From a bacterium (GTDB taxonomy: Bacteria > Planctomycetota > UBA1135 > GCA-002686595), in NCBI GenBank assembly GCA_030428395.1, contig JAUIDW010000009.1:1-43494 (forward strand): a stretch of 43,494 bases of DNA. Direction: 5' to 3'. The notes below the pieces were generated by a model. The model worked only from the letters and a program-made list of their open reading frames with translations. It made no database searches and was not told the origin of the DNA. Positions within the stretch are counted from its first letter, which is position 1. The number at the start of each line of letters is the position of its first letter. The translations under genes were made by a program, and so were the position numbers. Of the stretch, positions 35,867 to 43,494 are shown one piece after another.

Positions 35867-36916
35867 GTGTTCGAACCGCCGCGCTGCCCCTACCGCTCCT
35901 GCCCCCGACACCTCGACCCCCGGCCTCGCTTCCACCACCGGCACGGGTCCTATCACCCCGGGTGCCGGCCGCGCCCCGTGCCGCGCTTTCGATGTCGCAC
36001 CTGCCGCCGGACGTTCTCGCGACAGACCTTCCGGATGGACTATCGCGACCACCGCCCGCACCTCAATCCACACCTCTTCCGCCTGCTCGCCTCGGGCATC
36101 GGGATCCGGCAGTCGTCACGCCTGCTCGGCCTCAGCTTGCGCTGCACCGAATTGAAGTTCCGCAAGCTCGCCCGACACCTCTGGCGCCTCAACTTGAACG
36201 TCCGAGGACCCCTCCCACCCGGCTCCCGCCTGCAGCTCGACGAACTCGAGACCTACGAGTGTCGCCGGCGGACGCGCCCGCTCAGCGTGCCCGTCGTGAT
36301 CGAGGCCGAGTCGCGCTTCATCGTGTGGGCGGAGTCGGCAACCATCCGGCCGCGCGGGAAGATGACCCCGGCACGGCTGAAGGCCCTCCAGGAGGACGAG
36401 GAGCGGCTCGGGAAGCGGATCGACCGCTCGCGCAAGAGCGTGAAACGGGCGCTCCAGAGGGCGGCCGAGGTGGCCACCGGACTCGAGACCATAGTGCTGC
36501 AGACCGACGAGAAGACGAGCTACGTCGGACTGGCGCACAGAGCGTTCGGAAAGCACCGGCTGGTCCACGAGACGACCAACAGCAAGCTCGCGCGAATGAC
36601 CTGGAACCCGCTCTTCCCGATCAACCACACCGAGGCCATGGCCCGGGACCTGGTGGGCCGGCTCCGTCGCGAGTCGTGGCTCGTGAGCAAGAAGAAGCGC
36701 TACCTGAACCTGGGCCTCGCCGTGTTCACGGCGTACCGGAACTTCGTGCGGCGGCGCTTCAACTGGGACTCTGTGTCGCCGGCTCAGATGCTGGGGCTGA
36801 CCTCGCGACGCCTGGGGTGGGGGCAGCTGCTGACCTGGCGCCAAGACTGGCGGGGTCGGAGCTTGCACCCGTGCCGGAGGGGGACGGGCGCAATGCGACC
36901 GTGCGGGGTGTCCTAA
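35867..36916 (+). CDS. IS1-like transposase with N-terminal zinc ribbon
   Basis: A 349-residue protein starting at GTG 35867. The N-terminus is an InsA-like zinc ribbon (CPYRSCP, then FRCRTCRRTFSRQTF) followed by a helix-turn-helix-like stretch (LFRLLASGIGIRQSSRLLGLS). The catalytic region resembles InsB: QLDELETYECRRR (first Asp), VLQTDEKTSYVGLAHRAFGKHRLV (second Asp), NHTEAMARDLVGRLRRESW (candidate Glu) and YLNLGLAVFTAYRNFV. IS1 itself makes InsA and InsB by frameshifting; here both parts are in one frame. I cannot name the exact IS group. The Arg-rich C-terminus is unusual but is within the element. Confidence 0.88.
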   Translation: MFEPPRCPYRSCPRHLDPRPRFHHRHGSYHPGCRPRPVPRFRCRTCRRTFSRQTFRMDYRDHRPHLNPHLFRLLASGIGIRQSSRLLGLSLRCTELKFRKLARHLWRLNLNVRGPLPPGSRLQLDELETYECRRRTRPLSVPVVIEAESRFIVWAESATIRPRGKMTPARLKALQEDEERLGKRIDRSRKSVKRALQRAAEVATGLETIVLQTDEKTSYVGLAHRAFGKHRLVHETTNSKLARMTWNPLFPINHTEAMARDLVGRLRRESWLVSKKKRYLNLGLAVFTAYRNFVRRRFNWDSVSPAQMLGLTSRRLGWGQLLTWRQDWRGRSLHPCRRGTGAMRPCGVS

Positions 36917-36960
36917 GGTTGGAGCCGGAAGGGAACGCGATACGGGGGCCCCGCCTGCGA

Positions 36961-36981
36961 GTCCACACGGAACCCAGTCAG
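36961..36981 (-). repeat. Right terminal inverted repeat of the IS
   Basis: Reads GTCCACACGGAACCC and continues to AGTCAG; the reverse complement of the left repeat at 35745-35765 with no mismatch over 21 bp. Confidence 0.93.
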
Positions 36982-36982
36982 C

Positions 36983-38380
36983 TCAGAAGGCGTACGAGGC
37001 CATGAACTGGACGCGCTCCAGCCGCCCATCCTCCCCACTCTCCAGCTCGCGCAACCCGGTCAGGTACTCGATGCCGAGCGTCAGCCGCGGCACGGGGTTG
37101 ACCAGCAGGTTGACCTGCGCGGACCAGTTGGAGCGGTTCACGTCCGGGCCCGTGTACTGGACCGGGTTGTCCACGGCCATGCCCGAGGCCACCACGTTCG
37201 AGCGCCAGCGGTCGTCCCACCAGTGGCGGTAGGCGACGAACCCGCTGGTGGTGCCGATGGGCTCGAGGCTGCCGTCGGTCGTGATCGCCGCGCCGTTGGC
37301 GAAGTTCAGGCCCACGTAGCGGCCGAGGCCGTCGCCGTGGATGACCATCCAGCGCAGGTCGTCGGCGCCGAACCAGGCCTTGCCCGACAGGCTCACGCCC
37401 CAGCCGAGCTCGTCGTCGTCCACGCCCAGGCCGGCGTCCTCGAGGGAGAGCTGGCGCAGCAGGCCGCCGAGCTGCACGTGGCCGAGATCGCTGGCCCAGG
37501 TGTAGCGCGCCACGAGGTCGGGCAGGGAGTTGTCGTCGGCCTCGATGCGCCCGCCCCCGAGCGGCGTGACGGTCGTCTCGGGGTTCTCGAGGGCGATCGC
37601 GAAGTTCCCGCGCGTGTGGCGGACCAGGGGCTGGCGGCCGAACGACGTGCTGCCGGAGGGGCCGATGAAGTCCACGCTCTCCGGCAGCGTGGCCACGTCC
37701 ATGAAGGTGGTCCAGGTCTGCCCGATCAGCCACTCGTTCCAGGTGAGGTAGGCGTGCCGCATGCGCGGCAGGTACGAGTTGCTCACGCGCTCGTCGCCGG
37801 TGGGGGACACCATGAAGTCGACCTCGGCGTAGGCGCCGAGGACGTGCTCGCCGACGGTGTCGGAGACGGCCAGGTGCAGGCGCGTCTCGCGCGCGTGGAA
37901 GTCCAGGTCCTCGCTCTCGCGCATCCCGCCCACCGGGATGGTGCCGGGGACGAAGAAGTCGCGCCCGATGCTGTCGGAGGGCAGGTCGCCGTCGCTGTAG
38001 CGGGAGGCCAGCACGTCCACCTTGACGTAGCCGCCGAACTCGAGGACCGGGCCGTCGTCCGGGCCCGTCAGCAGGGGCAGCAGCCGCTCCTCCATGGCCG
38101 CCAGCCGCGCGTTCGCCTGCTCGGCCTGGTCGCGGGCCGTGGCGGCGTCCACCCGCGCCTGGCGCAGCTCCTCCGCGAGCCGGGCCGCCTCGTCGGGCGG
38201 CAGCAGCTGCGGGTCCTGCGCCTCGGTCTCGCGCGGCTTGCGCGGGGCGACCCGCTCGCCGCCGACCCACTCCGGCAGGCCGCATCCGATCGCCACCAGG
38301 TACGCCGTCACGTGCGCCGCGACCGCGCGTCGAAGGCCGGTCCGGAGCAGCGTTGCGACGGATGGGGATGGGGGGCGCAT
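36983..38380 (-). CDS. DcaP-like outer membrane porin (second copy)
   Basis: A 465-residue porin from ATG 38380. The N-terminal hydrophobic segment (VAAHVTAYLVAIGC) is a signal, possibly lipidated. Residues about 65-105 form a coiled coil (DEAARLAEELRQARVDAATA, QAEQANARLAAMEERL) typical of DcaP trimers. The barrel has LEFGGYVKVDVLASRYSDGD, DLDFHARETRLHLAV, WLIGQTWTTFMDVATLPESV and a last strand ending FMASYAF. It shares HARET and GQTWTT landmarks with the copy at 11578-12933. Its stop codon lies 1 bp from the end of the insertion sequence. The propeller lipoprotein gene is 337 bp upstream on the same strand. Confidence 0.85.
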   Translation of the reverse strand: MRPPSPSVATLLRTGLRRAVAAHVTAYLVAIGCGLPEWVGGERVAPRKPRETEAQDPQLLPPDEAARLAEELRQARVDAATARDQAEQANARLAAMEERLLPLLTGPDDGPVLEFGGYVKVDVLASRYSDGDLPSDSIGRDFFVPGTIPVGGMRESEDLDFHARETRLHLAVSDTVGEHVLGAYAEVDFMVSPTGDERVSNSYLPRMRHAYLTWNEWLIGQTWTTFMDVATLPESVDFIGPSGSTSFGRQPLVRHTRGNFAIALENPETTVTPLGGGRIEADDNSLPDLVARYTWASDLGHVQLGGLLRQLSLEDAGLGVDDDELGWGVSLSGKAWFGADDLRWMVIHGDGLGRYVGLNFANGAAITTDGSLEPIGTTSGFVAYRHWWDDRWRSNVVASGMAVDNPVQYTGPDVNRSNWSAQVNLLVNPVPRLTLGIEYLTGLRELESGEDGRLERVQFMASYAF

Positions 38381-38420
38381 GCCGCGGTCCCGCCCGCGTC
38401 CGCCTTCCCGGGGGTCGGAA

Positions 38421-38438
38421 CCGGCTCGCTCGAGCCGG
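38421..38438 (-). promoter_or_regulatory. Palindrome upstream of the second DcaP-like gene
   Basis: Perfect 8-bp arms CCGGCTCG/CGAGCCGG with a 2-bp centre, further flanked by GGAA and GGGAACC. The position, 41-58 bp before the start codon, suits a dimeric regulator site; a leader hairpin is the alternative. Confidence 0.35.
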
Positions 38439-38656
38439 GAACCGGGTGGGCGACCACGGCGCGGACTCTCGTGCCTCCGTCCGGATGGCGGGGCACGGAG
38501 GGCATCGTAGCGAGCGCGCCGGCCGCGGGCTGTGCCGACAGTGCGGCGCGCGGATACGGCCTGTGCCGTACTGCCAGCGCCGTGCTCGACCGTCGGACGA
38601 ACGCCCCGCGCGCCGGACGGAGCGCGGCCCGTACGCGAGCTCGGTCCGCGAGCCCG

Positions 38657-38672
38657 GTCCGCTCGCGCGGAC
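38657..38672 (-). terminator. Hairpin after the propeller lipoprotein gene
   Basis: GTCCGC-TCGC-GCGGAC, a 6-bp stem with a 4-nt loop, 46 bp beyond the stop codon of the minus-strand lipoprotein gene. Weak evidence by itself. Confidence 0.35.
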
Positions 38673-38717
38673 ACGTCGCGGCGCGGCGCGTGGAACCGCG
38701 CGGCGCGCCCATCTGCG

Positions 38718-39872
38718 TCAGGGCGTCGTGAGGACGTCCGGGAGGCCGTGGCCCGGGGGGCGGGCGAGCAGGACGACGCGGGCGCCGTAGCCGGACAGGA
38801 CGAGCTCGTCGGTGGCGTTGCGGCCGTCGAGCTCGCCCTTGGCGAGCCAGTGGCCGCGGTCGCGGTCGGTGAAGATCGTCTCGGCGGTCCAGCCGTCGGG
38901 CCCGCGCTGGAGCAGCTCGACGCGACGGGAGTAGCCGAACACGGCGACCGTCTCGACCGACGGGTCCGGGTCGAAGCGGCCGGCGACGATCCCGCGCGGG
39001 CCCTGGGGGCCGGCACAGATCAACTCGTGGCTCCAGGAGCCGGCCCCGTCCTCGGCGTGCCGCCAGACCGTGCCGTCGTCGCACGTGTTGTAGAGGACGG
39101 TCCGGCCGTCCCGCCGGGCCTGCGCCAGGCGGCCCATGCCCATCGGGCGCTCGAAGAGCGTCTCCCACCGGAAGCCGTCGGACGCCCACGTTCCGAGGCG
39201 CAAGCGGCCGGCGCGGTCGACCGTGGCGAGGCGGCTGCTGTCCTGGAGCCACGCGGCGTCGCGCACGCGGCCGGGGAGCTCCTCGACGAGCGTGGCGTCG
39301 AAGCCGTCGGCGCCCGCGCGCGGCGTCAGCCGGTAGAGGTAGCCGGGTCGCGTGAACGCCACGAGCTCGTCCCCGTCGCTCGACGGGTCGAGGTCCGCCG
39401 CCACGAGCGTGTGGATCTCGAGCCCGGGCAGGTGCGCGATGCGCCGGTTGTCGACGACGCCCTCGCGGTAGGCGACGACCTGGTACAGGTTCCCCTTCTT
39501 CCCGCCGGTGTACAGCTCGGGGCCCGGCACGCGCGGGTCGACGTCGCCCTGCGTCAGCCCGCCGAGCCACGTGCCGTCGGCGATCGTCGTCACCGGCGTC
39601 CACTTGCCGCTGTAGGAGACGAGCACGTGGCAGCGGCCCTCGTCGTCGAGCCCGACGACCTCGGGGCAGGCGTACTGCGGGAACACCTGCATCACCTTCA
39701 CCGTCCAGATCCCGGTCGGGTCGGTGTCGACGACGAGCGAGGCGTTCCAGTCGGAGCCCGAGTCGAGGCGCACCTCGCCCGCGCTCGGGTCCGGCGCGTC
39801 GGGCGCGGCGCCGGGGGCGGCCGCGCAGGAGCCCGCGAGGGCGGCGAGCGAGAGCTGGAGGACGAGGCGCAT
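38718..39872 (-). CDS. Predicted beta-propeller lipoprotein of unknown function
   Basis: A 384-residue protein from ATG 39872 with lipoprotein signal (LVLQLSLAALAGSC). The mature part is made of repeats rich in WTP, GDVDPRVPG, AADLDPSSDGDELVAF, AGRFDPDPSVETVAVFGYSRRVELL and KGELDGRNATDELVLSGYGARVVLL. These resemble FG-GAP/VCBS-like blades with partial acidic loops, predicting a propeller. It lies 8 bp after the TonB-dependent receptor gene on the same strand, so it is probably a surface or periplasmic partner of that receptor. I do not recognise a named family. Confidence 0.75.
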   Translation of the reverse strand: MRLVLQLSLAALAGSCAAAPGAAPDAPDPSAGEVRLDSGSDWNASLVVDTDPTGIWTVKVMQVFPQYACPEVVGLDDEGRCHVLVSYSGKWTPVTTIADGTWLGGLTQGDVDPRVPGPELYTGGKKGNLYQVVAYREGVVDNRRIAHLPGLEIHTLVAADLDPSSDGDELVAFTRPGYLYRLTPRAGADGFDATLVEELPGRVRDAAWLQDSSRLATVDRAGRLRLGTWASDGFRWETLFERPMGMGRLAQARRDGRTVLYNTCDDGTVWRHAEDGAGSWSHELICAGPQGPRGIVAGRFDPDPSVETVAVFGYSRRVELLQRGPDGWTAETIFTDRDRGHWLAKGELDGRNATDELVLSGYGARVVLLARPPGHGLPDVLTTP

Positions 39873-39880
39873 GGGACTCC

Positions 39881-42100
39881 CTAGAAGCTGGCGCCGATGC
39901 GGAAGTAGGTCTGTCGCGGCGGGCCGGCGACCTTGCCGCCGCCGAAGAAGCCGCCGCGCGAGTGGACGTACCAGTCCTGGTCGAACACGTTGGTCGCGCC
40001 GAACGCCAGGCTGATCACGCCCCGGCCCAGCGGCCAGCGCTTCTCGATCTGGGCGTCCCAGGTCGTCCGCGACGGGTTCACCCCCAGCGTACCGTCCGGG
40101 CTGTCGATGGAGGTGTTGGCCTCGTCCGAGTAGGAGTCGCCGACGTAGACGCCGCCGAGCGAGAAGCGCCAGGCGGACTCCGTCAGGTACTGGAAGCTCC
40201 AGGCCATCTTGGTGTCCCAGGCGTAGGGAGTCTCGTTCCCCCGGTCCGGCCCCTCGCGCAGCTCGGAGTCCTGGAGCGTGCAGGAGATGCGGGCGGAGAA
40301 CCCGTCGAGCGCCTCGTGGCTCTCCCCGGCGTCCCAGGAGAGCCCCAGGTCGACGCCCTCCGCGACGATGCGGCCGATGTTCTCGTACACGCCCGTGTAG
40401 AAAACCCCGACGTCGTCGAAGTCGGTGTGCCAGGCGGCGACCGAGGCCTCGACCCCTCCGCCGGCCCGCACGCGGGTCCCGAGCTCGAACGAGTCGCCGC
40501 GCTCGAAGTCCACGTCCTGGGCGGGCGCGCCGGCATTCAGGTCGTAGCCCCAGACCTGCGGCGCCCGGAACGACTGCTGGTAGTTGCCGAAGAACGCGAC
40601 GCGCTCGTGGATCTGGTAGTTGGCGCCGAAGCCCGGCAGCAGGGTGAAGAACTCGTCGTCGAAGTCGCCGCCCAGGACGTCGTCCTCGCCCTCGGTGACG
40701 GGGATCCACTCCCCGCGCACGCCCGCCGTCAGCACGAGGTTCTCGACCGGCGAGAACGTGTCGTCGACGTGCGCCGAGAGGATCGTGGACTCGTAGCGGC
40801 TGTCCCGGGTCGCGGTCCCCACTCCACCGGCGAACGGCTCGGTCGTGATCTTCCAGGACGGCAGGTACTCCTCCTGGATCCGGGCGCCCCAGTACACGGT
40901 GTGCTCGCCGCCCAGGAGGTCGAGCCGCTCCTCGCCCCGCACGCCCGCCGCGACCACGTACGAGTCGTCCGTCCAGCGCAGGAAGTCGGTCGGGGCCCCG
41001 AACTGCGGGCGCTGGGCGTTCAGCTCGCGCCGGGTCTGCGAGGCCCACGCGAACGCCTCGAGGTGGCCCTCGTCCTTCTCGACGTGGTGGACGACGTCGG
41101 CCACCCAGCGGTAGCCCTCGTAGCTGTTGCGGGGGCGGGTGTTGGCGAAGCGGTCCTGGTCGAACTCGGCCAGGGTCAGGCCCCCCGGCGCCTGGTGGTC
41201 GTCCGACATGAACGAGACGCGCGCCGTGGTCCAGGAGTCGCTCCCGCCCTGCCAGCGCATCTTGACGTCCGCCATGCGCTGGTCGAACCCGCCGTCCTGC
41301 CGGTACCCGTCGCCGCGGCGGTCCCCGACGGTGGCCAGGTAGCCGAAGCTGCCGTTGGTGTCCCCGGCCGACAGGAGCGTGCTGGAGTAGCCGTTGCTGC
41401 CCAGGGTCGTCCGCGCGTCGAACAGCGGCGACGTGGGGATCGGGGGCGTGATCAGGTTGAGGACGCCGCCGACCGTGTTGGGGGAGTAGCGCACGGCGTG
41501 CCCCCCGCGGATCAGGTCGATGGCGTAGACCTGCTCGGTCATCAGCGGGAAGAACGAGTGCGCCGTCCAGCCGTAGGGCAGCGGGCTCGACGGGACGCCG
41601 TCGATCAGGGTGAGGAGGTACTCCGTCAGCCCGTCGTCGGGCAGGCCGCGCAGGGAGAAGCTGGGCGCGGACGCCTCGCCGCCGTTGTAGGGTCGCGTCG
41701 ACAGGGCCGGCAGGTACGGGACGAGGTCGTTCAGGTCGCGCGCGCCCGTGCGCTGGACCTCCTCGGGGCCGAGGACGTCGCGCGACCCCGTCGCCTCGAA
41801 GGGCACGACCGGGACGCCCTGGCTCTCGAGGGAGCCGATGACCACGATCTCCGGGACGTCCTTCGCGAGGCCGCTGCCGTCCGGTCGCGCGGGACCGTCC
41901 GGTTGCGCGGGACCGGTGTCCTCCGGTCGCGCGACGGCGGTCGCCGCCGGCGGCGACTGCGCGGACGCCCGCTCAACCTCCGCGGCGCCTTGCGCGCCCT
42001 GTTCCTGTCCTTGACCCCGGGCGAGCCCGGATCCCACGACCGCGCACAGTGACAGGGCCCCCAACCCGATCACGCGACGGCGCACGGCGCCGCTTCTCAT
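39881..42100 (-). CDS. TonB-dependent outer membrane receptor, FecA-like
   Basis: A 739-residue receptor from ATG 42100. The signal peptide (VIGLGALSLCAVVGSGLARG) is followed by a long Gln/Ala/Pro-rich spacer (about 30-80) and a TonB-box-like VPEIVVIGS. The plug domain contains VLGPEEVQRTGARDLNDLVPYLP, FSLRGLPDDG and IDLIRGGHAVRYSPNTVGGVLNLIT, as in ferric citrate and siderophore receptors. The barrel continues to a terminal Phe (QTYFRIGASF). The ligand is unknown: iron chelates are typical, but sugars or other compounds are possible. The propeller lipoprotein gene follows by 8 bp, and tonB is divergent across 285 bp. I found no clear Fur box between them. Confidence 0.92.
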   Translation of the reverse strand: MRSGAVRRRVIGLGALSLCAVVGSGLARGQGQEQGAQGAAEVERASAQSPPAATAVARPEDTGPAQPDGPARPDGSGLAKDVPEIVVIGSLESQGVPVVPFEATGSRDVLGPEEVQRTGARDLNDLVPYLPALSTRPYNGGEASAPSFSLRGLPDDGLTEYLLTLIDGVPSSPLPYGWTAHSFFPLMTEQVYAIDLIRGGHAVRYSPNTVGGVLNLITPPIPTSPLFDARTTLGSNGYSSTLLSAGDTNGSFGYLATVGDRRGDGYRQDGGFDQRMADVKMRWQGGSDSWTTARVSFMSDDHQAPGGLTLAEFDQDRFANTRPRNSYEGYRWVADVVHHVEKDEGHLEAFAWASQTRRELNAQRPQFGAPTDFLRWTDDSYVVAAGVRGEERLDLLGGEHTVYWGARIQEEYLPSWKITTEPFAGGVGTATRDSRYESTILSAHVDDTFSPVENLVLTAGVRGEWIPVTEGEDDVLGGDFDDEFFTLLPGFGANYQIHERVAFFGNYQQSFRAPQVWGYDLNAGAPAQDVDFERGDSFELGTRVRAGGGVEASVAAWHTDFDDVGVFYTGVYENIGRIVAEGVDLGLSWDAGESHEALDGFSARISCTLQDSELREGPDRGNETPYAWDTKMAWSFQYLTESAWRFSLGGVYVGDSYSDEANTSIDSPDGTLGVNPSRTTWDAQIEKRWPLGRGVISLAFGATNVFDQDWYVHSRGGFFGGGKVAGPPRQTYFRIGASF

Positions 42101-42385
42101 GCTGGACCTCCAAGTTCTCTTCCGATGCTGAGGGCACGCGCCGAGGCAAGATCCGTTCCCCGCGGCCTCCCGTGCGCGGGCCGGTGTGTCGAAGTTCCTG
42201 GCGCGCAGGGATCAACGCCGTGCGCGCGTCGCGGCGCACCGCGCGAACGCGGGGACCGAGCCGCGCGCGCGGAGCCGTTCGAGTCACGCGCGCGTAACGG
42301 TTCGTGCCGTACGCCGCCGGCGTGACCGTCGAGTGCGCGACGAGGAGGTGTAGGAGCGAACGCCGTGCGCGACTAGCCGTACGGG

Positions 42386-43171
42386 GTGTGCTCGAAACTC
42401 ACTCGTCTGCGGTGCATCGCCTGGGTCGGCTCGGTGGGGATCCACGTCGTGGCCTGCGCCGCGCTCTCCGCCGCCGCCCGGCAGATTCCCGCTGCCGCCG
42501 CGCCGCGGGTCGCGCGGGAGGCGCGCCTCTGGATCGCGCGCGCCGAGCCGTCCCGCTTCGCGCCCCGCTGCGACGAGACCTCACGCGAGCTGGAGGTCCC
42601 CGAGCCGGAGGAGCCCCGGGTGGTCCCGGTCCCCGACGAGTGCGTCGTCCCCCCGCGCTCGAGGGTCGAGCCCGACGAGCCGCCTCCCGAGCCGGAGCCC
42701 CTGGCCGAGGCCGCGAGCGCGTGGACGCCGGGGTGGGACCGACCGTTCGCGGAGGTCGACCGCCGCGCGGACACCGAGCGCGTCGCGGAGGAACTCGTCG
42801 AGGTGCTCGAACCCGTCGCGCGGGCCACGCCGCCAGCGCCCCCCGCGCCTCGACCCTGGCGGGCGAGCCCGGCCTCGGCGCGCGCGGCGGAGACGGCTCC
42901 CGCCCGTCCGGACGTGCTGCTGCACGCCCCGCCCCCGGCCTATCCCCGCGCCGCGCTGCGCCTGCGCCTGCAGGGGACGGTGCTCTGCCGGCTGACCGTC
43001 CGCGCGGACGGCCGCGTGGTGCGCGTGGACGTCCTGGAGTCGAGCGGCCACTCCGTCCTCGACGAGGCCGCGTGCGACGCCCTCCTGCAGTGGCGCTTCG
43101 AGCCGCGCGCACGCGCCGCGTCGGACGCTCCGCGCGAGGTGCCGCACGCGGTCACGTTCCGCATCCCCTGA
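42386..43171 (+). CDS. TonB-family energy transducer
   Basis: A 261-residue protein starting at GTG 42386. One N-terminal transmembrane helix (IAWVGSVGIHVVACAALSAA) with the conserved Ser/His arrangement is followed by a periplasmic Pro/Glu-rich spacer (residues about 65-170, with PEPEEPRVVPVP and PPPEPEPLAEA) and a C-terminal TonB domain (PPAYPRAALRLRLQGTVLCRL, VRVDVLESSGHSVLDEAACDALLQWRFEP). It transmits the proton-motive force to outer membrane receptors such as the divergent one at 39881-42100. No exbB or exbD is in the window. Confidence 0.93.
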   Translation: MCSKLTRLRCIAWVGSVGIHVVACAALSAAARQIPAAAAPRVAREARLWIARAEPSRFAPRCDETSRELEVPEPEEPRVVPVPDECVVPPRSRVEPDEPPPEPEPLAEAASAWTPGWDRPFAEVDRRADTERVAEELVEVLEPVARATPPAPPAPRPWRASPASARAAETAPARPDVLLHAPPPAYPRAALRLRLQGTVLCRLTVRADGRVVRVDVLESSGHSVLDEAACDALLQWRFEPRARAASDAPREVPHAVTFRIP

Positions 43172-43195
43172 GGCCCGCACCCGGGCCCCCGGGAA

Positions 43196-43222
43196 CCGCG
43201 GCCGCGGAGTCCGCGGCCGCGG
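43196..43222 (+). terminator. Terminator hairpin after tonB
   Basis: Two 12-bp copies of CCGCGGCCGCGG separated by AGT. Each copy is itself palindromic, so the pair is both a direct and an inverted repeat and forms a perfect 12-bp stem. It starts 25 bp after the tonB stop. Confidence 0.6.
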
Positions 43223-43226
43223 GGGA

Positions 43227-43265
43227 GGCCGGGGCACCGTTCGCGCGGCGCACGGTGCCCCGGCC
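43227..43265 (-). terminator. Terminator hairpin of the arylsulfatase gene
   Basis: A perfect 14-bp stem (GGCCGGGGCACCGT with ACGGTGCCCCGGCC) and an 11-nt loop, located 8 bp beyond the sulfatase stop codon on the minus strand. It is the strongest stem-loop I found in the window. Confidence 0.7.
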
Positions 43266-43273
43266 CGCGCCGG

Positions 43274-43494
43274 TTACTGGCCGGCCTGGGCGTACTGGAT
43301 GCGGTCCAGGAGCTTGCCCAGGCTCAGGCTCGACCCGCGCGCCGGCGGGAACTCCTTCAGGGTCCGCAGCTGGCGCCCGACGAGCACCTGGGCCGGGCCC
43401 ATCAGGAACATCCGCTTGCCGAACCAGTGGATGTACATCTCGGACTGGTCCTGCCAGCGCTCGTAGGGGTCCAGCCGCAGGTTCGTGATGTACG
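43274..43494 (-). CDS. Arylsulfatase, C-terminal fragment
   Basis: The last 73 residues of a gene that continues beyond the window edge; the stop is at 43274. The frame reads YITNLRLDPYERW, MYIHWFGKRMFLMGPAQV and LKEFPPARGSSLSLGKLLDRI, which matches the C-terminal end of large arylsulfatases in which NLRxDPYER and HWxGKRMF are conserved. The catalytic Cys/Ser motif is outside the window, so activity cannot be judged. Sulfatases are abundant in marine Planctomycetota. Confidence 0.8.
   Translation of the reverse strand, partial: YITNLRLDPYERWQDQSEMYIHWFGKRMFLMGPAQVLVGRQLRTLKEFPPARGSSLSLGKLLDRIQYAQAGQ

Larger units (their letters stand above)
35745..36981 (+). mobile_element. Complete IS1-like insertion sequence
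   Basis: A 1237-bp element bounded by perfect 21-bp terminal inverted repeats (35745-35765 and 36961-36981) with one transposase gene. I find no direct repeat of 5-10 bp at its two edges, so either the target duplication has decayed or rearrangement has occurred. Its right end is 1 bp from the stop codon of the DcaP-like porin gene (36983), so it may have replaced that gene's terminator. The left end is 34 bp from the MBL-fold gene stop. All parts look intact, so recent activity is plausible. Confidence 0.92.
38381..38717. other. Intergenic region rich in inverted repeats
   Basis: A 337-bp gap between two minus-strand genes. It holds CCGGCTCG-CT-CGAGCCGG (38421-38438), TACGGC-CTGT-GCCGTA (38555-38570) and GTCCGC-TCGC-GCGGAC (38657-38672). 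The last is placed to terminate the lipoprotein gene. The first lies 41-58 bp upstream of the porin start and could be an operator. No gene is supported. Confidence 0.5.

Noticed and set aside
35737-36989. A target-site duplication flanking the insertion sequence
   Set aside because: The 8 bp outside the left and right ends (GCCCTGAC and CTCAGAAG) do not match, and shifting the boundary did not give a direct repeat.
42101-42385. A Fur box or cobalamin riboswitch before the TonB-dependent receptor
   Set aside because: No AT-rich inverted repeat like a Fur site and no conserved riboswitch core was visible. A CCGTACGG palindrome near 42377 is too short to interpret.

Overview
The window is very GC-rich throughout (clearly above 70% by eye), densely coding, and full of 1-8 bp stop/start overlaps. 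The envelope genes are Gram-negative in type: a TonB-dependent receptor, DcaP-type and alginate-export-type porins, and many lipoproteins. A secreted PQQ-type sugar dehydrogenase carries a C-terminal Cys-containing module that I associate with marine Planctomycetota of the Saltatorellus/Engelhardtia kind. Two CRTAC1/ASPIC proteins, a Tat-like Gfo/Idh lipoprotein and a sulfatase fragment fit that group. This assignment is an inference from gene content and is not proven. I saw no rRNA, tRNA or CRISPR array.

Region 1 (1-10753) is a two-component/sigma-54 module followed by a redox and envelope operon. A histidine kinase tail and an NtrC-type response regulator overlap a CRTAC1/UnbV-like lipoprotein. 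After a hairpin comes a sigma-54-like promoter. Then come seven tightly packed genes: a His-rich four-helix membrane protein, a FixH-like lipoprotein, a NapH/NosR-like membrane ferredoxin, an exported membrane-anchored protein, an alginate-export-like porin, a second CRTAC1/ASPIC protein, and an RnfD/NqrB/UnbU-like membrane protein. I read it as an uncharacterised electron-transfer system linking inner membrane, periplasm and outer membrane.

Region 2 (10754-16397) holds single genes and pairs: a YdeI-like protein, a DcaP-like porin beside a lipoprotein alpha-carbonic anhydrase, a secreted M23 peptidase, an ArsR/AHSA1 pair with a palindromic operator, and a small Cys-rich membrane protein.

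Region 3 (16585-28391) is an ectoine/hydroxyectoine locus. A sigma-54 enhancer-binding protein with a degenerate receiver is divergent from asd-lysC-ectA-ectB-ectC and a gene fusing an EutA-like domain to a complete EctD hydroxylase. A near-consensus -24/-12 promoter lies upstream of asd. A MarC-like membrane gene follows. Next to it is a TRAP transporter whose binding-protein gene is divergent from the two membrane subunits. The fusion and the sigma-54 wiring are the most novel features in the window.

Region 4 (28508-35710) is metabolic: an MDR oxidoreductase, the PQQ-type sugar dehydrogenase, a Gfo/Idh lipoprotein, an acetyl-CoA hydrolase/transferase fused to a GNAT domain, and a degenerate metallo-beta-lactamase-fold protein.

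Region 5 (35745-43494) starts with a complete 1.24 kb IS1-like insertion sequence with 21 bp perfect terminal repeats. It ends 1 bp from the stop codon of a second DcaP-like porin gene. Upstream of that porin lie a predicted propeller lipoprotein and a TonB-dependent receptor, with tonB divergent from the receptor. The window ends inside an arylsulfatase gene, separated from tonB by two strong hairpins.
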